DNA of 64,000 nt, from contig NZ_JBNPNH010000004.1 in assembly GCF_050314555.1 (NCBI RefSeq), positions 1 to 64,000 on the forward strand, given 5' to 3'. The notes under the pieces are model-generated. The model ran no database searches. It worked only from the letters and a program-made list of their open reading frames with translations, and was not told the DNA's origin. This document shows positions 1-8,878 of this stretch, one piece after another. Source of the DNA: Spyradosoma sp004558035 (lineage in GTDB: Bacteria > Verrucomicrobiota > Verrucomicrobiia > Opitutales > UBA953). Numbering within the stretch: the first letter of the stretch is position 1; each line of letters opens with the position of its first letter. Both the position numbers and the translations under genes were made by a program.

Positions 1-3
1 ATC

Positions 4-40
4 TTTTGCCTTCGGTGCACTTTTTTATTGAGGCATCGCG
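4..40. repeat. 37-bp direct repeat, left copy
   Basis: Identical to 8792-8828 over 37 bp. This copy contains the last codons and stop (AMPQ-stop) of the polyvalent gene. With the right copy it brackets an 8.8-kb unit. It could be an attachment-site duplication or a conserved spacer of a tandem array of polyvalent genes. Confidence 0.9.
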
Positions 41-3000
41 TCGTCCCGCGCCCGGCGCTCGCGCTCGATCGCGTCCAGAGCGTCGTAGGCTTCCGCGCTC
101 CCGAAGCTGAGCATCGACGAAAGCCTCGCGTAGGCGCGCATTCTGCCGATTCGGTTGCTCATCGCCGTGATCTGCGCCACCGTCGCCTTCACCGCCGCGG
201 TGTTGTCCAGATTCTCGCGCATCAGCCGCGCCAGCAGCTCGCCGCGCGCCTTCACGTCCCTGCGCAGCATCTCCGGCTCGCCGCCGCACACCGCGTCCAG
301 CAGCGCGGCGTCCGCCTTGTCCAGCCCGCGTTCCAGCAGCAGCTTCGCAAGCGCGATCCCCTTCACCTTCAGCTTGCGGATCGCCGCCGGGTCCGAATAA
401 AGCTCGTTGTGCTCGCGGATGAAGTCCTGAATCATTCTCCGCGATTCCGCGCCGATGTCCTTCAGGCTTCCGTAGGCGTCGCGCTTCTTCTTCGCCCGCT
501 CCTGCTTCGCCCGTTCCCGCGCCCGTTCCCGCGCACGAGCCCGAATCGTCTCCTCGCTCTCCTCCATCTCCGAAAGAGAAAATTTTCGCTTGCCGATTAC
601 TTCGCCGAGTGCATCATTGGAAAAATCTTCCTCCGTAAGGAGCGAAGGATTCCCGCGCTTTGAAGCCGCCGCTGGCAATTGCAGCCTGTTCGACCGCAGA
701 TAAGCGCGGGATTTTTGTTGGTTCACGTAGAGCGCGAGGCCGTCGTTCATGAATCCGAGGATCTGCCTTGCAGGTCTCCCGTAGATGCTTGTGATTTTGT
801 TTACGCGTTTTCCGCGTTCTTGAGAGCTTTGATCTACGGCGACGGACACGACGGATTTTTCTCCGGTGTTCGCGTCCATGATTTCTACAAGCACGACGAC
901 GGAATCTTCCGGTCGCGTCTTTGAAGTGAACACAGCCATCGGGTCGTCGATGTTGGTCAGCAGGTCGCGCAGGTCGCCGACGGCGATTCCGTGCTTTTCC
1001 TTCGTGATCTTGTTCAGCGCGTTCCCGGAAATCACAATCGGCAAATCGTCGATTCCGCACGCCTTCCATACCGTCGGAACTCTTTCCAAAACTTTGTATT
1101 CCGCGTCTCCTCGAAGCTTTCCCGCCTCATACGCGTCCAGCACGCCGTTCCACGCGTCCTGCTCTTCCATCGAAATCGAATAAAGCCGCGAAACCTTGCG
1201 TCCGTTTTCATCGGTTTCCTTCCACTTCAGCGTCGAGAACAGTCGGTCGAACGCCGCGCTGACGCCATCCGCGTCCAGCTCCTCGATCGTCGGATAGTAG
1301 GCTCTCATCATGCGGTCGTCGAACTTGACGAGCAGGTTTCTTCCCACTTTGTCCAGCTCGGTCTTCAGCGCGAGCAGTTCCGAGCGGACGCGTTGCCGCT
1401 CCGCCTCTTCCGATTTCAGAAACTCGTTCCGCTTCTCCGAAATCGCGTCGTTCAGCTCGCGCACGCGGGATATCGCCTCCGAGCCGTTTTTGACGCGACT
1501 TAAAACGTAGGTCTCGAACGCTCTCGCGACCAGTTCTATGTTTTTCGAAAGATACGCCGCGCCCTTCTCGGCTTCGCGGGAACGTCTCGCGAAATCGCTT
1601 TTTTCAACAGCGTCCTCAATCGCCTTGAACGCGTCGGCGATTTCCGCGCGGACGGGATCTCCCATCGGTAAAGACCTGCGCGTCTCGTAGCGATTGTCGC
1701 GCCATGCTTGAGAAAGTCCGCCGAACCAGTCGTGCAGCGCGTGCATCCACTCGTGCGCGAGCGAGCCGTGGTCGTAAACATGGATCTTGTGATCGCCTCC
1801 GTGAATGTAGGTGCCTTTTCTCCTCGTCGTCGCTCGCCCGGAAACGTCGAGATCCAAGTCGCCGAATCCCACGGCGCTCGGCGGCACGTCCACGATTTCC
1901 GCCAAGTCCAGCAGCGCGTCGTAAACTTCCTTCGGCGTCGTCCATGCTTCGCCCTTGCGCTTTCCGACGTTCACCTTCTTGAACCCGAACGTGTTCGCGA
2001 TGAACGCCGTGCTGTTCTTCAGCGCGTCGCTCTTCGCGCGCCAAGGCTCCATGTCCACGCGCCGCTTCAGCGCGCGCTCCGCTTCGTCGAGCTTCGCGAC
2101 GTCCTCCGCGCTCTCAACCTGTTCCCGCATAGCGTCGAACAGCGGCAAACCTTCCGTCCCTTCGAAGTTGAAATACTGCTGCCCCAGCGAATACCTTATG
2201 TCCGGATTCTCCCGCGCATACGTCCCGACGTTCTCCGTCGCGCTCTTCACGCCGGCAGGATTGAAGACGACATACGTCGCAGTCTTTCTCCCGAAAGATC
2301 CGGAATCCTCATCCACGTAAACGCCGTCAAAGCCAAGCCGCTTCAGCTCGCCCGTCAGAATGTTTCTCGCTTTCTCGCCGAGCGCGTCGTTCGCGTTCGT
2401 CCATTTCTTGAGAATCGCGGAAGATTTTTCTTGGAGCGCCTGATACTCTTTGTTTTCGGAAATCTTGATGGAGCCGCGCATGTGCCACAACGACGAATAG
2501 AGCGCGTCTATCTTTTTTTCGACTTCCTCAAACTCCTTGCCGAACTGCACGTCGTTTGAGTGAATCGTCTTCTGCGCCGAATCATAGGCTTCGTTGTTGC
2601 GGACAAACTCTCTAACTTCCGCGCGATTCTTGAATCGCTTGATGTTCGACGCCTTGGCAAAGAGGCCCATCTGCTTCTTGCCGCGAAGCCCGATGTCTCT
2701 GTCGTCCGGCTTCAGAAACACGCCCACCGGCATCTCGGAGTCGCCCGCCGAATTTTTGCGCGCGTTCGTGTCGAACGCCGTAAAGTCGTCGCCAGTCTGA
2801 TGGTAAACCACTCTCGGTTCCCCGTTCTCGTCAACCACCTTAGAGACGCCTTCTTCGTTGACTTTATACGCCTTTTTGGCGAGTATCAGCCGCGAAGTCG
2901 GAAACGCGCTTCCTTTAGTGGGAGTCTTGAACGCGTTCTCGACTTTTTCTTTTAACTCAACTTCATGCAGGTAAAAACCTTGCCGATTCGGTCGCGTTTC

Positions 3001-6000
3001 AACGACCACTTCGCAGATATACTCCTTGCCTCCGATTGTAATCGGAGCGGCGAGAACCGCCGTGTCGTAGCCGCGATTCTTCCAGTTCGTCTGCCGGTCG
3101 AAAATGATCCCGTGCTCAATGACGCTCGGAACTGCCGCGTAAGCAGCGCTCTTCAGGCTTCCGATGCCGTGCCCGAGCGAATCTTTGACGCCCTCCCGAT
3201 CGAGCCGCACGGTTCCGAGCGTCGGATTCACGGCGAAGCCGTTGTGCTTTTCTTTCCAAAACGCAGTCACTTTTTCAGTAAGCGGAACGCTGTCTTTCTG
3301 GAACTCCGTTCCCGTAAGACTGTGAATCGGCGACATCTTAAAAATCTGCTCGACCTGACGGGCAAATTCCCAATCCCCGAACCACCGCTTGAAGCGCTTT
3401 GTCCGCACCAGCACCCACTGCTCCGCGTTCAGATTCGACGGCGAGCCGTTCGGAGCTTTCCCGAATGTGCCGTTTTTCTGCGCATCTTCGCGGATTTTCG
3501 CCTTCTCCGCCTCGATTTCCGCCAAGATCTCGGGCTTTGCGCGTCCATCTTCGCCGAAGTCGCTCGGCTCAAGATATTCCGCGCTCGCCTCCATCGCCAG
3601 CGAAAACCGCACGTCCGACGCCTTCGCGGCGACGCCGCGCACCTTCGCCGCGCGGTCTTCCGCGTCGTCGGCGGCGTATTCCTCAACGCTCACGCCCGCG
3701 TCCTTCAGCGCGCTCACGACAGCGGCGTCCGTTCCCGCGGGAACGACGGCGGCACGGAACTCGTCCAGCCCGACCGGGCGCCGGAACTTCGTCTCGAAAT
3801 ATTTCGCCGGCAGATTCTGCATCAGCTCCTTCACCGCGCTCAGTTCCTGCGCGAGCTTCTCTTCGATCTCGTAGCCGTATTCGTTTTCAAGATACGATTT
3901 CGGGTCTTCCTCGGCGAACGCCTCCTTCAAGCGGCGCACCGAGTAGTCGAAATTCATGAACGGGTTTTCGACGAGCTTCTTTTTCGCGTTGATCGCGTTG
4001 AAGACGCCGACGAGCCGGTCCTTCGTCTCCTCGACGGCGGCTTCCGCGTCCGCGTCGCTCAGATTCAGCAGCTCCTTCTTCGAGCGTATCTGCTTCAGCG
4101 AAGTCATGCTCTTGAGCAGGCTCGCCTTGATCGAGCCGAAATTCGTGTCGTCGCCCGAATCCTTTACCGCCTTCTTGTTCATCTCCTTCGAGATGTTTTC
4201 GAGCGTCGCGTCGATGTAGCGCGAACGCCCCGTGCGCGTCTCTCCGGCATAGATCTGCTCGCGCGCGCCGAACGATTTGAGCAGCTCGTCGCGCCACTGC
4301 ACGTATTCGTCTTCGAGCCTCATCGCCGAAACCTCGCGCACCGCGTCCGAAACCGTCCCGACCGCGTCGAGCTTTCCGCCTTCGCGGTAGTCCGAGCGTG
4401 CCCGAGCCAGGAAATCGCGGATCACGTTGTAGTTGAGCAGCCCTTTCTCGTCGGTGAGCATTTTTTTGAGGACGTTCTTTATCTTCTCCGACGCGTCCGG
4501 CTTCTCCGAAACCTCGAAATAAAGATCCGTCAGCGCGCGTTTCTGCGCGTCGCTCAGCTCGCTCTCGAAGGCGAAAAACGATTCGTTCCCGAGAATGTCG
4601 ATGACTTTCAGAGCCGTTCCTTCCGGGAAGTGGATCGGCGTCACTCTTTCTGGAACGGGGATTCCGCGCTCCTTCAGAAACACGTAGCGCAGATACTGGT
4701 TGTTCCCGCGTCCGCTCAAGATCGCGCGCGTGTCCGTCTTGACGTGCTGCGCGATTTCCGGATTGCCGACGCGTCCGTCGATGTAGACATCTGCAGCCTT
4801 CATCGTCTTTTCGTTCCCTATCAGCTTTACCGGCGGCACCATGGGCGTCCACGCGTCGCCGGCATACGTTCCCGCGTTGCGCCCCGTTTTCTTGTCGATG
4901 AGAGTCCGCGGCGCGATCAGAGTGATCGCTCCGAAGCCCGTTCCCGCGCGCGCGTTCAGATCCACGACGCCGAGCGAGGGATTAGCCAGCCCGCCGAGCG
5001 CGATCGCCTTGCGAAGCTTCTCCTCCGAAATCTCGTGCAATCCCACTAAGCTTGCCGTTTCCGCGTCGATAGAATACTTCCGCGCCAGTCCGCTCTGTTC
5101 TGCCTCGTATCCGGCGAGCGAATACTTTCTGCGGCTCTCCAGATAGGCGTTGACTTTCTCCGCCTCCTGTGCGACCTTTTCCTTGCCGTCGGTAGTGGGC
5201 GGGGTGCCTTGGGTTTTCCCATTGTCCGCATTTATGGATTCAGTTCCTCGTGCCGACGGCTTTTTTATTTCCTGAAGCTCGACGGTGTAGATGCGGCTCC
5301 CGTAGGAAGTGCCCTCCTTCACGAGAATGTCCGCCTCCGCGGGAACGCCGTTGAAGACAATCAGCGCGGCGAAGCGTCTGATTGATTTAAGGTTTGGGTC
5401 TCCGTCCGCGTCTCCTCGTTCTTCGAAAAGGTAAGCGCGACGGAACAGGTCGGCGATGTTTGCCGCCGCCGTGTTGTGCTGCTCGCGCGTAAAGCCGTTC
5501 GCCTCGGATTTCGCCGCCGCCTTGTTGGAAACGAGCTTGTCGCGCTGATTTTTCGCAATCTTCGCGCGGATTCCGGTTTCCGCGTTTTCGATTTCGACGT
5601 CCTTGAGCTTCAGCAGCTCTTCGTTCACTTCCGCGTTTCTCCGCGCGATCATCTTCGGCGTCGCCGCCTCGAAAAGCCTGCGTCTCTCCTCGATGGTCTC
5701 CGCGTCCTGCTCCGAAAGCGAATAACGCGCGTTCTTCTCGCCGTTCGCCTTGTCCAGCGCGCGCTTCATCAGCTCGCTCTTCGAGCCCCAGTCCGTCTCT
5801 GCGCCGAAGAGTCCCATGTCGTTGCCCTCCAGCCCGTTCTCGCGCTCGACCTCCGAGACGTAGCCGATCAGCGTCCGCCCGAAAAGCCCCGTCTTCCTGT
5901 CGAGCATCAGATTCGCGAGCATCTTCGCCGCGCCCAAGTCCAGCCCGGCGCGCACGTTTTCGCCGATGCCCTCCAGCGCGTTGCCCTCGAAATGCGTCTC

Positions 6001-8604
6001 GATCAGCTGCTCCGTCGTCCGCGCGTCTCCCTTGCGCTTCAGCTCGCGCACGGCGAGAGCGGCCTTCAGCGCCGCGGCGAGCTCACGCGAAACGTCGTAG
6101 CGCTCGTTCTCCTTGAGCCGAGCCAGATCGACGGCAAGGTCCATCAGCGTGTTCAGCGCGTTCTTCAGCGAATAGGGCGAATCGAACAGATCCGTCGCCG
6201 CCTCGCGGTCGCCGATCACGTAGGCGACGAGCGCCTCCTGAATGCGCGTCGCGAGCGTCTCCTTGAAGCCCTCCTTGCGGTCCTGCACGTATTCCGTTCC
6301 CGCGTTCACCGCCTGCACGAACGCGACCACGAACGCGTGGTTCTTCTCGCCGAGCAGGTCGTCTTCGCTGCGCGCGTTCAGCAGCGGCAGGCATTTCCCC
6401 AGCTCGCGCGCGTCCGCGTGGGCGCGTTCCGCCGTCGAGTAGGCGCTCTTCATGTCCATGTTGCTCGCCTTCGCGAGCGCCGCCCAGCTCATGCCGCCAG
6501 CGTCCTTCGCGACGCGCACGAGCACGGGCTTCCTCACGCCTTCCGGGACGGCGACGCCGTGTTCCCGCGCGAACTTTTCGAGCGCCGCGCGATACTGCGC
6601 CTCCGGCTCTCCGCCCCACTCGTAAACATCTTTGAGCAGGCGAGAACGCCCCTCGCCGGACACGGAACGCAGCGTCCCGTCCTCAAGCTCGCGGTAAATC
6701 GGAGCGCCTCGATCGGTGTGCGCGTCTTCGAGAAGCCGCTCCGCGACGAAGTCTTCGAGCATGCCGTGCGTCTGAAGCTTCGTCCGACGCCCTTCGCGGT
6801 TGCGCTCCTGCTCGTCCTGCTGAGCCTTGTCGCTCACATCGACGAACGTCAGCTCGTCCGCATCGACCACGCGGTATTCGCCGCTCACCACGACGGAGTT
6901 CTCCGCGCTCGGAGTCCGCGCGCTCCACGCGTTGCGTGTTCCCGCAGGATTTCCGCTTGAATACTCGCTTCCGCGCCCGTTTTCGCCCGAAAAACCGCCC
7001 GAAGCGTTCCCGCTGTCCGTTGCCCGCTGTCCGTTGTCCGCCTCCTGCATCGCGCGCGTCAGCCGCTCGCTCGCCTCGCGGAAAACCTCTTCCGCGGCGA
7101 CGCCGCGCTTCTTCGCGACGCGCACGAGCAGCTCGCGAAACGACGGATACGCGCTCGGAAACTTGTGCTTCTCGCCCGCCTCGTCCGCGTAGGCGCGGTA
7201 AATTCCCCACTTGTCCTCCGTGACGCTCACCGCCGCGCTCCCGCCGAAGGAAACCTTCCCCTTCTCGTCGAAAATCGGCTTGACTTCCGAGCCGTTTTCC
7301 GAAGCATCTCTAGGCGTCGGCAAGTTCGACGGAAGAGCAGAAAGGGCTGCTGCCGCTTCCTTCTCGGAAGTCAGTATGAGGAGTTGCCCGTCCTCGCGTT
7401 GAGCTTGCCGCTTCATTTTCTCAAGCCCCCGAGAATCGACGAGACGCCATCCGACGATTTCCGTGTTCTCTTTCCCGCGATTCACTTCGAGAACAACGAC
7501 GGAATTTTTGTCTTTCGTCGAAATCGCGACCCAGTAATTCGGACGCGTGATCGCGCGCGTCTGCCCGACTATGTCCGTCGAATAAAGCGCGCTTTTCAAA
7601 ATCGCTCGGCTCGCTTCCGGAGAAAGCTCCGCATGCGCCCGCGCGTTTTTCTCGAAAACGTTTTTCTTGATGACGACGCGCTTCCCGCCCGAGCCGATCG
7701 CGTCGGACACGTTTTGAGGAAGCGCCGGAAGCGCGATGCTTCGCGACGGATTCGTGAAGTCCGCATCGCTCAGATCCTCCATCTTTTCGATGTTATCGAA
7801 AATGAGCGCGCCGCGCTCGTCCACGGGATTCCCTTGCGTGTCCCTCGAAACCGCGCGTTCCCGCCCGAGCTTTCGTTCATGCGCATCCACCAGCTTGCTC
7901 TTTTCCGCGTGCCACGCACGGAACTTCTCGTAGCTTTCCTTGAAATCCTCTTCGGCGTAGGCTTTTTCCTTTTCAGTCCTCGGCACGTTGACCAAATCTT
8001 GAAGCGCGCCCATCAAACTAATCGTGAGCTTGAAATCGCCAAGGGTATGATACATCTCGACGCCGTCTTTGACGTATCCGAACATCCGCGCATACCGTTT
8101 CCAAATCTCTTGAAACTCGGGCTCGATCCCTCGCCAGTCCGGGTTCTTTCCGGCACGGAGGTCGGCAAGCCATTTCTGCACGAGCGCGTCGATTTCCTCG
8201 CTCTCCCGGCGAAGCAGCTCGAACTCCGCCGCGGCGCGGCGACGTGCTCCTTCCATCTTTCTCGCTTCTGCTTCCGGAGTGTCCGCTTCGTCGAGTTTTA
8301 CAGCTGCAAGCCTTTTGCCTTCCTGCCACTCGCGGATCAGCTCTTCGTTCGTCATGTCGCGAACGGACTTCTTTTCATTTTCCGGCTTCGCTTCCTGCGT
8401 CCCGCTTTCAGTCCCTTCCGTCCTTTCAGTCTCTCGCGTCCCTTCTTCCCGCTTTCCCGCAGTCTCTGTTCCAGCCGTCTTTGTCTCTGTCTCTGTCTTT
8501 GTCTCTGTTCCTTCCGCGCGCCGCGCCTCGAACGCCGCCTTGCGGTAAAGCTCGACCGCCTCGCTCACCTCGCGCTCGAACTTCGTGCCGCGCACCGCGT
8601 TCAC
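25..8604 (-). CDS. Giant phage/ICE-type polyvalent protein (multi-domain, toxin-like modules)
   Basis: About 2,859 residues from the GTG at 8604; stop TAA at 25-27. Modules recognised by motif, in order: an acidic, T/E-rich N-terminal region; a MuF-C/barnase-EndoU-colicin-like nuclease-type domain near residues 310-425; an LPD-like module near 1180-1290; the phage linker NLNAEQWVLVRTKRFKRWFG near 1710; an LPD3-like segment near 1790-1870; an ADP-ribosyltransferase-like segment (VVYHQT...FDGVYV) near 1915-2125; an LPD1-like metallopeptidase-type segment with HEWMHALHDW near 2260; a second barnase-like segment near 2500-2640; and an Arg/Lys-rich helical tail. Short Y/F-S-L/I separators (ARYSL, RKYSL, VRFSL, DIRYSL, RKFSL) stand between modules. 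Such proteins are known from phages and conjugative elements, probably injected with DNA; that role here is inference. The reading frame stays open upstream of 8604, and the true N-terminus probably lies at 8777 in another frame. No other phage gene is visible. Domain names are from memory, not a search. Confidence 0.85.
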   Translation of the reverse strand: MNAVRGTKFEREVSEAVELYRKAAFEARRAEGTETKTETETKTAGTETAGKREEGTRETERTEGTESGTQEAKPENEKKSVRDMTNEELIREWQEGKRLAAVKLDEADTPEAEARKMEGARRRAAAEFELLRRESEEIDALVQKWLADLRAGKNPDWRGIEPEFQEIWKRYARMFGYVKDGVEMYHTLGDFKLTISLMGALQDLVNVPRTEKEKAYAEEDFKESYEKFRAWHAEKSKLVDAHERKLGRERAVSRDTQGNPVDERGALIFDNIEKMEDLSDADFTNPSRSIALPALPQNVSDAIGSGGKRVVIKKNVFEKNARAHAELSPEASRAILKSALYSTDIVGQTRAITRPNYWVAISTKDKNSVVVLEVNRGKENTEIVGWRLVDSRGLEKMKRQAQREDGQLLILTSEKEAAAALSALPSNLPTPRDASENGSEVKPIFDEKGKVSFGGSAAVSVTEDKWGIYRAYADEAGEKHKFPSAYPSFRELLVRVAKKRGVAAEEVFREASERLTRAMQEADNGQRATDSGNASGGFSGENGRGSEYSSGNPAGTRNAWSARTPSAENSVVVSGEYRVVDADELTFVDVSDKAQQDEQERNREGRRTKLQTHGMLEDFVAERLLEDAHTDRGAPIYRELEDGTLRSVSGEGRSRLLKDVYEWGGEPEAQYRAALEKFAREHGVAVPEGVRKPVLVRVAKDAGGMSWAALAKASNMDMKSAYSTAERAHADARELGKCLPLLNARSEDDLLGEKNHAFVVAFVQAVNAGTEYVQDRKEGFKETLATRIQEALVAYVIGDREAATDLFDSPYSLKNALNTLMDLAVDLARLKENERYDVSRELAAALKAALAVRELKRKGDARTTEQLIETHFEGNALEGIGENVRAGLDLGAAKMLANLMLDRKTGLFGRTLIGYVSEVERENGLEGNDMGLFGAETDWGSKSELMKRALDKANGEKNARYSLSEQDAETIEERRRLFEAATPKMIARRNAEVNEELLKLKDVEIENAETGIRAKIAKNQRDKLVSNKAAAKSEANGFTREQHNTAAANIADLFRRAYLFEERGDADGDPNLKSIRRFAALIVFNGVPAEADILVKEGTSYGSRIYTVELQEIKKPSARGTESINADNGKTQGTPPTTDGKEKVAQEAEKVNAYLESRRKYSLAGYEAEQSGLARKYSIDAETASLVGLHEISEEKLRKAIALGGLANPSLGVVDLNARAGTGFGAITLIAPRTLIDKKTGRNAGTYAGDAWTPMVPPVKLIGNEKTMKAADVYIDGRVGNPEIAQHVKTDTRAILSGRGNNQYLRYVFLKERGIPVPERVTPIHFPEGTALKVIDILGNESFFAFESELSDAQKRALTDLYFEVSEKPDASEKIKNVLKKMLTDEKGLLNYNVIRDFLARARSDYREGGKLDAVGTVSDAVREVSAMRLEDEYVQWRDELLKSFGAREQIYAGETRTGRSRYIDATLENISKEMNKKAVKDSGDDTNFGSIKASLLKSMTSLKQIRSKKELLNLSDADAEAAVEETKDRLVGVFNAINAKKKLVENPFMNFDYSVRRLKEAFAEEDPKSYLENEYGYEIEEKLAQELSAVKELMQNLPAKYFETKFRRPVGLDEFRAAVVPAGTDAAVVSALKDAGVSVEEYAADDAEDRAAKVRGVAAKASDVRFSLAMEASAEYLEPSDFGEDGRAKPEILAEIEAEKAKIREDAQKNGTFGKAPNGSPSNLNAEQWVLVRTKRFKRWFGDWEFARQVEQIFKMSPIHSLTGTEFQKDSVPLTEKVTAFWKEKHNGFAVNPTLGTVRLDREGVKDSLGHGIGSLKSAAYAAVPSVIEHGIIFDRQTNWKNRGYDTAVLAAPITIGGKEYICEVVVETRPNRQGFYLHEVELKEKVENAFKTPTKGSAFPTSRLILAKKAYKVNEEGVSKVVDENGEPRVVYHQTGDDFTAFDTNARKNSAGDSEMPVGVFLKPDDRDIGLRGKKQMGLFAKASNIKRFKNRAEVREFVRNNEAYDSAQKTIHSNDVQFGKEFEEVEKKIDALYSSLWHMRGSIKISENKEYQALQEKSSAILKKWTNANDALGEKARNILTGELKRLGFDGVYVDEDSGSFGRKTATYVVFNPAGVKSATENVGTYARENPDIRYSLGQQYFNFEGTEGLPLFDAMREQVESAEDVAKLDEAERALKRRVDMEPWRAKSDALKNSTAFIANTFGFKKVNVGKRKGEAWTTPKEVYDALLDLAEIVDVPPSAVGFGDLDLDVSGRATTRRKGTYIHGGDHKIHVYDHGSLAHEWMHALHDWFGGLSQAWRDNRYETRRSLPMGDPVRAEIADAFKAIEDAVEKSDFARRSREAEKGAAYLSKNIELVARAFETYVLSRVKNGSEAISRVRELNDAISEKRNEFLKSEEAERQRVRSELLALKTELDKVGRNLLVKFDDRMMRAYYPTIEELDADGVSAAFDRLFSTLKWKETDENGRKVSRLYSISMEEQDAWNGVLDAYEAGKLRGDAEYKVLERVPTVWKACGIDDLPIVISGNALNKITKEKHGIAVGDLRDLLTNIDDPMAVFTSKTRPEDSVVVLVEIMDANTGEKSVVSVAVDQSSQERGKRVNKITSIYGRPARQILGFMNDGLALYVNQQKSRAYLRSNRLQLPAAASKRGNPSLLTEEDFSNDALGEVIGKRKFSLSEMEESEETIRARARERARERAKQERAKKKRDAYGSLKDIGAESRRMIQDFIREHNELYSDPAAIRKLKVKGIALAKLLLERGLDKADAALLDAVCGGEPEMLRRDVKARGELLARLMRENLDNTAAVKATVAQITAMSNRIGRMRAYARLSSMLSFGSAEAYDALDAIERERRARDDAMPQ

Positions 8605-8612
8605 GAGCCGCT

Positions 8613-8777
8613 TCAGAAAGTCCAGCAGCTTTCCGAAAAATCCCTTGTTCGCGCGGCGGGGGCCGGGGCTTCCCCTTCGGATTCGGCTTCGCCTCCTCCT
8701 TCGGGGAATCCCCGTCCCCCGCTTGCGAAAACCTCTCCGGAATCCTCACTTCTTGGGTGCACTTCTTTATGAGGCAT
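8613..8777 (-). pseudogene. Frameshifted N-terminal piece of the polyvalent protein gene
   Basis: A 54-codon frame opens at an ATG (8777-8775) preceded by an AGGGTG Shine-Dalgarno-like run and starts MPHKEVHPRSEDSGEV, then becomes E/G/A/P-rich. It ends at TGA 8615-8613. The main polyvalent frame is also open across this stretch and carries a sensible amphipathic sequence, KGFFGKLLDFLKRLV, directly before the GTG at 8604. Adding one C (minus strand) to the five-base run at 8658-8662 would fuse both halves into one frame. Likely causes are a sequencing error, a phase-variable tract, or a true disabling mutation; the sequence alone cannot decide. Confidence 0.55.
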
Positions 8778-8778
8778 C
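8752..8778. repeat. Degenerate third copy of the 37-bp repeat
   Basis: On the minus strand ATGCCTCATAAAGAAGTGCA matches ATGCCTCAATAAAAAAGTGC of the full repeat with a few changes. This copy lies at the probable start codon (8777) of the polyvalent gene, whereas the full copies supply a stop, so the same word is used at gene end and gene start. Confidence 0.7.
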
Positions 8779-8791
8779 ACCCTGAAAATTT

Positions 8792-8828
8792 TTTTGCCTT
8801 CGGTGCACTTTTTTATTGAGGCATCGCG
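8792..8828. repeat. 37-bp direct repeat, right copy
   Basis: Exact copy of 4-40. On the minus strand it again encodes AMPQ-stop, but the open frame upstream of it is only about 25 codons, so no gene body is attached. It overlaps the 5' flank of the DUF481 gene, so it marks the boundary between the mobile-type unit and ordinary chromosome. Confidence 0.9.
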
Positions 8829-8878
8829 CGATCGTCTCCGAGCCGTTTCTCGCCTTTACCCGTTCGGGGAAAAGAATT

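Noticed and set aside
2965..8772. Long plus-strand frames opposite the polyvalent gene
   Set aside because: Arg/Leu-rich shadow translation; the minus strand carries recognisable polyvalent-protein motifs.
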